A DNA stretch of 64,000 bases from Dyella dinghuensis (GTDB lineage: Bacteria; Pseudomonadota; Gammaproteobacteria; Xanthomonadales; Rhodanobacteraceae), in assembly GCF_003977615.1 (NCBI RefSeq), contig NZ_RYZR01000003.1:558001-622000 (forward strand). Reading direction: 5' to 3'. Within the stretch, counting starts at the first letter, position 1. Every line of letters starts with the position of its first letter. The position numbers were made by a program, and so were the translations under genes. The notes beneath the pieces are model-generated. The model saw only the letters and a program-made list of their open reading frames with translations. It was not told the origin of the DNA and did no database searches. Positions 60,313-64,000 of this stretch are shown in pieces.

Positions 60313-60657
60313 TCAGCCCGGCGGCCACGTCATCCGGCGGCCCGCCAGCAAATGCACATGCAGGTGAAAAACGGTCTGGCCGCCATGTTCATTGCAGTTG
60401 ATCACCGTGCGATAGCCGTCCTTGTCGAACCCTTCGCGCTTGGCGTAATCGGCAGCCGCAAGCACTAGCTTGCCGATCAGTTCCGCATCGGCTGCCGTGG
60501 CGTCGTTCAACGTTGCAATCGCCCGCTTGGGAATAAACAACACATGGACCGGCGCCTGCGGATTCAGGTCGCGAAAGGCCAGCACGTCATTGGTTTCATA
60601 GACGATATCGGCCGGAATCTCGCGGCGGATGATCTTTCCAAAAATAGTGTCGCCCAT
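60313..60657 (-). CDS. hinT: HIT-family purine nucleoside phosphoramidase
   Basis: A 114-aa histidine-triad hydrolase that removes amines from nucleoside phosphoramidates such as aminoacyl-AMP adducts. The triad HLHVH is at 98-102 in FHLHVHLLAGR, with the conserved IPKRAI. Follows recR by 26 nt on the same strand; probably last gene of dnaX-ybaB-recR-hinT. Confidence 0.93.
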   Translation of the reverse strand: MGDTIFGKIIRREIPADIVYETNDVLAFRDLNPQAPVHVLFIPKRAIATLNDATAADAELIGKLVLAAADYAKREGFDKDGYRTVINCNEHGGQTVFHLHVHLLAGRRMTWPPG

Positions 60658-60683
60658 AGATCTCTCCTTCCGTTACAGGCCGG

Positions 60684-61283
60684 TCATTCCACCGATTGCC
60701 GACTGCCAAATGCATGCGCCAGCGTGCTTCGATCGACGTACTCCAGTTCGCCGCCCAGCGGCACACCGTGCGCCAATCGCGTTGGACGTATGCCTGCGGC
60801 GCGCGCAAGTTGTGCCAGATAGTGCGCCGTCGCTTCACCTTCGACGGTGGGGTTGGTGGCGAGAATCAATTCCTCGACATCGCCTTCGGCAAGGCGCTCG
60901 CTCAACAAGCCCAGTCCGAGCTCTTCCGGCCCCAGCCCATCCAACGGCGAAAGCCGGCCCATCAGCACGAAGTACTGTCCACGATAACCGGTGGCCTGTT
61001 CAATGGCGGCGAGATCGGTCGGCGACTCGACCACGCAGAGCACATGACGATCGCGACTGGAGCTTGCGCAGATCGCACAAACGGGCGTCTCGCTGAAATT
61101 GCGGCAACGCGAGCAATGACCGATTTTCTGCATCGCCTGCTCAAGCACCTTCGACAGCTTCAAGCCGCGCTCACGCTCGCGCTCCAGCAAATGGAACGCC
61201 ATGCGCTGCGCACTCTTGCCACCCACGCCGGGAAGGCAACGAAGCGCTTCGATCAATTCGTTGAGGAGTGGAGAGCCGCTCAT
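60684..61283 (-). CDS. recR: Recombination mediator RecR
   Basis: RecFOR-pathway protein that helps load RecA at gaps. It has 199 aa: HhH at the N-terminus ([14 protein letters not shown]), zinc finger Cys57/60/69/72 and a Toprim domain ([14 protein letters not shown]). Lies 87 nt downstream of ybaB in the conserved dnaX-ybaB-recR order. Confidence 0.96.
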   Translation of the reverse strand: MSGSPLLNELIEALRCLPGVGGKSAQRMAFHLLERERERGLKLSKVLEQAMQKIGHCSRCRNFSETPVCAICASSSRDRHVLCVVESPTDLAAIEQATGYRGQYFVLMGRLSPLDGLGPEELGLGLLSERLAEGDVEELILATNPTVEGEATAHYLAQLARAAGIRPTRLAHGVPLGGELEYVDRSTLAHAFGSRQSVE

Positions 61284-61370
61284 GATCTACCGAAAAAAAA
61301 CCTGTAATGACGCAACGATGCTTGGCGGAACGATGCGCTTGGTCCAACCGCTCATCGGCGACGCCGCCCT

Positions 61371-61694
61371 TTAGAACGGCATCTTGAAACCGGGCGGCAG
61401 ACTCATGCCGGACGTCACATTGCCCAGCCTGGCTTTGCTGGCCTCGGCTACCTTGTTCACGGCATCGTTGATCGCGGCGGCGACGAGGTCTTCGGCCATT
61501 TCCGGATCATCCGCAAACAGCTTGCGATCAATCTGGACGCGACGGACTTCATGCGCACCGCTCATCACCACGCTCACCAGACCGCCGCCGGAGCTGCCGG
61601 TCACTTCCAGCTTGGCGATTTCTTCCTGCGCGCGCTTCATGTCTTCCTGCATGCGCTGCGCCTGCTGCATCAGCTGGCCAAGTTGTCCTCTCAT
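61371..61694 (-). CDS. ybaB: Nucleoid-associated protein YbaB/EbfC
   Basis: A 107-aa DNA-binding dimer with the tweezer-like fold. [19 protein letters not shown] is the first helix and [16 protein letters not shown] the second. 18 nt after dnaX, the conserved pairing. Confidence 0.95.
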   Translation of the reverse strand: MRGQLGQLMQQAQRMQEDMKRAQEEIAKLEVTGSSGGGLVSVVMSGAHEVRRVQIDRKLFADDPEMAEDLVAAAINDAVNKVAEASKARLGNVTSGMSLPPGFKMPF

Positions 61695-61712
61695 AGCGTG
61701 TACTCCGGAATA

Positions 61713-63374
61713 TCAGGATTCAAAAGGTTTGACGGATTGCGGCACGACACGCGCACCGAATTCGCGCTTTAGTGCCTGCACCAGCGGATCGCCTTCGATG
61801 GATTGTTCGGCGGCCGATTGCGCCGCACTGCGCGCACTCGCAGCACGCGCCGCGGGGGTTTCGGCGACGCCCTGGCTGTCGCTCACAAAACGCAGCCGAA
61901 CGGTTTCACCCATCACGGCGCTGATGCGGTCGGCGATTTGGCTCACCATCGGCTCGACGGCCAGATGCATGTACGTCGGTTGCAGCGCGAGTACCAACGT
62001 GTGGCCATCGCGATGATGCAAGGCCGAATTCTGCGCGAGCTGCCCGAGCGGTCCACGCAGGTCGGCACGTTGGATCAGTGCTTCCCAATCGAGTGGGCCG
62101 CTCATGGGAGCGGCCGGCGCTGTGGAAGCCGCTGGCTTCTCCTGCGTCGGCACAGAAGGAGGTACGGAGGCGGAAGGCCGCGCGGCGGCAGGCGGCGCTG
62201 CCGCATGGCTTGGCGACGGAGCTGGCGGACGCGGAACCGGCGCAGCGGCGGAACGCTGTCCACCGCTGGGTGCGGGCGCTGCATCGTCGGATGGACGAAA
62301 CGCCAGCATGCGCAGCAACGCCATTTCGAAACCAGTACGCGCATCCGGCGCGAGCGACAAATCGCGGCGGCCGGTCGTTGCAATCTGGTAGTAAAGCTGC
62401 ACGTCTTCGGCCGCCATGCGTTCGGCGAGGCTCAGCAGAGTGCTGTCGTCCGCGTCATTGGCTTCCGTTCGATAACCCGGCACCAGCTGGATCAACTGGA
62501 TGCGATGCAGTGCGGCCGCAAGATCGTCGAGCACACTGCCGAAATCCGGCGAGTAGGACGCCACGCGCGTGCATTCGGCCATCAAGGCCTCACCATCGCC
62601 AGCAGCCAGTGCAGCGAGCAGGCCAAGCACCTGGCCGCGCTCCACGCTGCCGAGCATCGCCCTCACATCTTCCGCTTTCAGCGAACCACCGCCGTAAGCG
62701 ATGGCCTGATCGAGCAGCGACAAACCATCGCGCAACGACCCGTCGGCGGCTCGCGCAAGCTCGCCAATAGCCGCGTCTTCGTATTCGATGTGTTCGGCGC
62801 CAAGGATATGGCGTATCTGTCCGCCGATCTGATCCGGCAGCAAGCGCTTGAGATTGAAGCGCAGGCAGCGGGAAAGCACAGTCACCGGCAGCTTTTGCGG
62901 GTCCGTCGTCGCCAAAAGAAATTTCACGTGCGGCGGCGGCTCTTCCAGCGTCTTCAGCAGCGCGTTGAAAGCCGGCTTGGAGAGCATGTGCACTTCGTCG
63001 ACCAGATAGACCTTGAAGCGGCCGCGCGCCGGAGCGTATTGCGCGTTCTCGATCACTTCGCGCACATCGTCCACGCCCGTGTTACTGGCAGCGTCGATTT
63101 CCAGCAGATCCACGAACCGACCGGCATCCACCGCGGTGCAGACGCTGCACTCGCCACAGGGATCGGCCGATTCACCGCGTTCGCAGTTGAGCGACTTGGC
63201 GAAGATGCGTGCGATGGTCGTCTTGCCCACGCCGCGCGTGCCGGTGAACAGATAGGCGTGATGCATGCGCCCGCTGTCGAGCGCATTGGTCAGCGCGCGT
63301 ACAACGTGTTCCTGTCCGACGAGTTCGGCGAACTTGCGGGGGCGCCACTTACGCGCGAGTACCTGATAAGACAT
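61713..63374 (-). CDS. dnaX: DNA polymerase III subunits gamma/tau
   Basis: Clamp-loader ATPase, 553 aa. P-loop GTRGVGKTT at 45-53, zinc Cys64/73/76/79, sensor region LEEPPPHVKFLLATTDPQKLP and SRC-type motif SRCLRFNLKR. After domain III (about 365) an Ala/Pro-rich linker leads to a tau-type domain. I see no A-rich slippery heptamer on the coding strand around the linker, so programmed frameshifting to make gamma is not evident. ffs lies upstream, as in other gammaproteobacteria. Confidence 0.95.
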   Translation of the reverse strand: MSYQVLARKWRPRKFAELVGQEHVVRALTNALDSGRMHHAYLFTGTRGVGKTTIARIFAKSLNCERGESADPCGECSVCTAVDAGRFVDLLEIDAASNTGVDDVREVIENAQYAPARGRFKVYLVDEVHMLSKPAFNALLKTLEEPPPHVKFLLATTDPQKLPVTVLSRCLRFNLKRLLPDQIGGQIRHILGAEHIEYEDAAIGELARAADGSLRDGLSLLDQAIAYGGGSLKAEDVRAMLGSVERGQVLGLLAALAAGDGEALMAECTRVASYSPDFGSVLDDLAAALHRIQLIQLVPGYRTEANDADDSTLLSLAERMAAEDVQLYYQIATTGRRDLSLAPDARTGFEMALLRMLAFRPSDDAAPAPSGGQRSAAAPVPRPPAPSPSHAAAPPAAARPSASVPPSVPTQEKPAASTAPAAPMSGPLDWEALIQRADLRGPLGQLAQNSALHHRDGHTLVLALQPTYMHLAVEPMVSQIADRISAVMGETVRLRFVSDSQGVAETPAARAASARSAAQSAAEQSIEGDPLVQALKREFGARVVPQSVKPFES

Positions 63375-63463
63375 GCGTCACGGTCAGTTGGGGGCGAAAC
63401 CCGATTGTGCCAAGTCGGTCAAGGCAAGTCATGCAAACCTTTTCGGCACCCGCAAAAGGCGGC

Positions 63464-63567
63464 GGCCCCGCCAGCCACACCCCGGCACCCGAATCATTCG
63501 CTACCGTTGCTTCCTTCCGGACCTGGCGGGGTTTGCGAACTATCGTCGCGGGGGGACCGACGGGGCC
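63464..63567 (-). ncRNA. ffs: 4.5S signal recognition particle RNA
   Basis: About 104 nt on the minus strand. The ends pair (GGCCCCG with CGGGGCC) in a long hairpin. The conserved SRP domain IV core CAGGTCCGGAAGGAAGCA (63508-63525) has the GGAA tetraloop and the flanking asymmetric loop bound by Ffh. It is 89 nt upstream of dnaX. Ends are estimated from base pairing and may be off by a few bases. Confidence 0.92.
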
Positions 63568-63632
63568 ACCATAGACGTGCTGAATATTGGTTCAGAGAGG
63601 GATCCTCCCTCCTCGTACCCTTCAATTTCCTA

Positions 63633-63691
63633 CTGCTGCGCCAGCGTCCATGCCGTCGCCTCGTTCAATAACTGGCGGAGAGAGAGGGATT
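63633..63691 (-). repeat. Copy A of a repeat containing the 3' end of tRNA-Ser
   Basis: 59 bp that match 63820-63878 at 56 positions. On the minus strand it begins with the last 19 nt of the tRNA-Ser gene, including CCA, followed by 40 nt of trailer. The distance to the other copy is 187 bp. The upstream half of the tRNA is not duplicated. Confidence 0.85.
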
Positions 63692-63819
63692 GTTCGGCCC
63701 ATCCATGGACCTCATCCCTCGCTATCGCGAGGGACCAGCCTGCGGCTGTCCAAATTCGTTCCCGACGAATTTGTCGAACCGCGAGGGTTCTCACCCTCTC
63801 TCTTATCCTTAAACCCTTG
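63692..63819. other. Spacer between the two tRNA-Ser 3' repeats
   Basis: No ORF. It contains two hairpins: TCCCTCG/CGAGGGA near 63713-63733, and a 9-bp stem CAAATTCGT/ACGAATTTG (63751-63759 with 63765-63773). No U-runs follow on the minus strand. Bases 63568-63632, between ffs and copy A, also show no gene. Confidence 0.6.
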
Positions 63820-63878
63820 CTGCTGCGCCAGCGTCCAAGCCGTCGCTTCTTTCAATAACTGGCGGAGAGAGAGGGATT
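63820..63878 (-). repeat. Copy B of the repeat, including the tRNA-Ser 3' end
   Basis: The intact copy: bases 63860-63878 are the last 19 nt of tRNA-Ser, and 63820-63859 are its 3' trailer. It differs from copy A at three positions, all in the trailer; the tRNA-derived 19 nt are identical. Confidence 0.85.
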
Positions 63879-63952
63879 CGAACCCTCGATACGGGGATAA
63901 GCCGTATACACACTTTCCAGGCGTGCTCCTTCAACCACTCGGACATCTCTCC
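63860..63952 (-). tRNA. tRNA-Ser (GGA)
   Basis: 93 nt on the minus strand with a long variable arm (ATACGG...CCGTAT), the class II hallmark. Anticodon GGA at 63916-63918 in loop CTGGAAA, acceptor GGAGAGA/TCTCTCC with discriminator G, CCA encoded (63860-63862). It reads UCC/UCU serine codons. The upstream 48 nt to the window edge should hold its promoter but no clear boxes are seen. Confidence 0.95.
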
Positions 63953-64000
63953 GCACGCACGACTCGTTTGCCGACAATCCAGCGGCAAAGAAGCGGAAGG

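Noticed and set aside
61713..62400. Programmed -1 frameshift in dnaX to make gamma
   Set aside because: No A-rich slippery heptamer is visible on the coding strand in the linker region, which is GC-rich.
61803..63671. Plus-strand frame of 622 codons opposite dnaX
   Set aside because: It runs through dnaX antisense and across the SRP RNA gene, which rules it out as coding.
63464..63952. Genomic island at tRNA-Ser
   Set aside because: The repeat could be an att site, but no integrase or cargo gene lies in the visible 187 bp, so an island is not annotated; it is kept as a hypothesis in the findings.

Overview
The window is about 64 kb of high-GC, tightly packed chromosome from a gammaproteobacterium, most likely Xanthomonadales/Lysobacterales and probably Rhodanobacteraceae (a Dyella/Luteibacter/Rhodanobacter-like genome). 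This is judged from the protein sequences (PilH- and PilZ-type pilus proteins, class III PhaE-PhaC, a 14-gene nuo operon with separate nuoC and nuoD, and the ffs-dnaX-ybaB-recR order), not from a database search. Almost everything is core housekeeping. I see no insertion sequence, integrase, phage gene, CRISPR array or toxin-antitoxin pair.

Bases 1-10200: the tail of sucA, then sucB and lpd (the complete 2-oxoglutarate dehydrogenase set), a LOG-family nucleotide hydrolase, a YhdH-type reductase, an orphan PilH-like response regulator, two minus-strand chaperones (CbpA-like and Hsp20, the latter with a heat-shock-type promoter), a Prx5 peroxiredoxin and a small secreted protein. Bases 10239-16735 (minus strand): gyrA, a GtrA-like membrane protein coupled to mtnA, and the two-subunit polyhydroxyalkanoate synthase phaE-phaC.

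Bases 16845-26055 (minus strand) hold the classic metY-rimP-nusA-infB-rbfA-truB-rpsO-pnp transcription/translation operon, headed by an initiator tRNA. Bases 26146-40783 are the complete complex I operon nuoA-N. Bases 41129-52950 are a long minus-strand run, yceD-rpmF-fabH-fabD-fabG-acpP-fabF-pabB-pabC-mltG-tmk-holB-PIG-L-pilZ. It joins fatty-acid synthesis, folate-precursor synthesis, murein processing and DNA replication, and many of its stop and start codons overlap.

Bases 53111-64000: a membrane-anchored coiled-coil protein coupled to maf, a GT39 glycosyltransferase, a MoxR-DUF58-transglutaminase cassette, an Slp-type lipoprotein with an aromatic repeat tail, then hinT, recR, ybaB, dnaX, the 4.5S SRP RNA and a tRNA-Ser(GGA).

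I did not find a clear undescribed multi-gene system. The observations I rate highest are: a repeat downstream of tRNA-Ser that carries the last 19 nt of the tRNA, with a 187-bp period; a PabB-family enzyme with a TrpE-like active-site residue; a strong promoter that implies a leaderless yceD mRNA; Ala83 in GyrA; and absence of plsX from the fab cluster.
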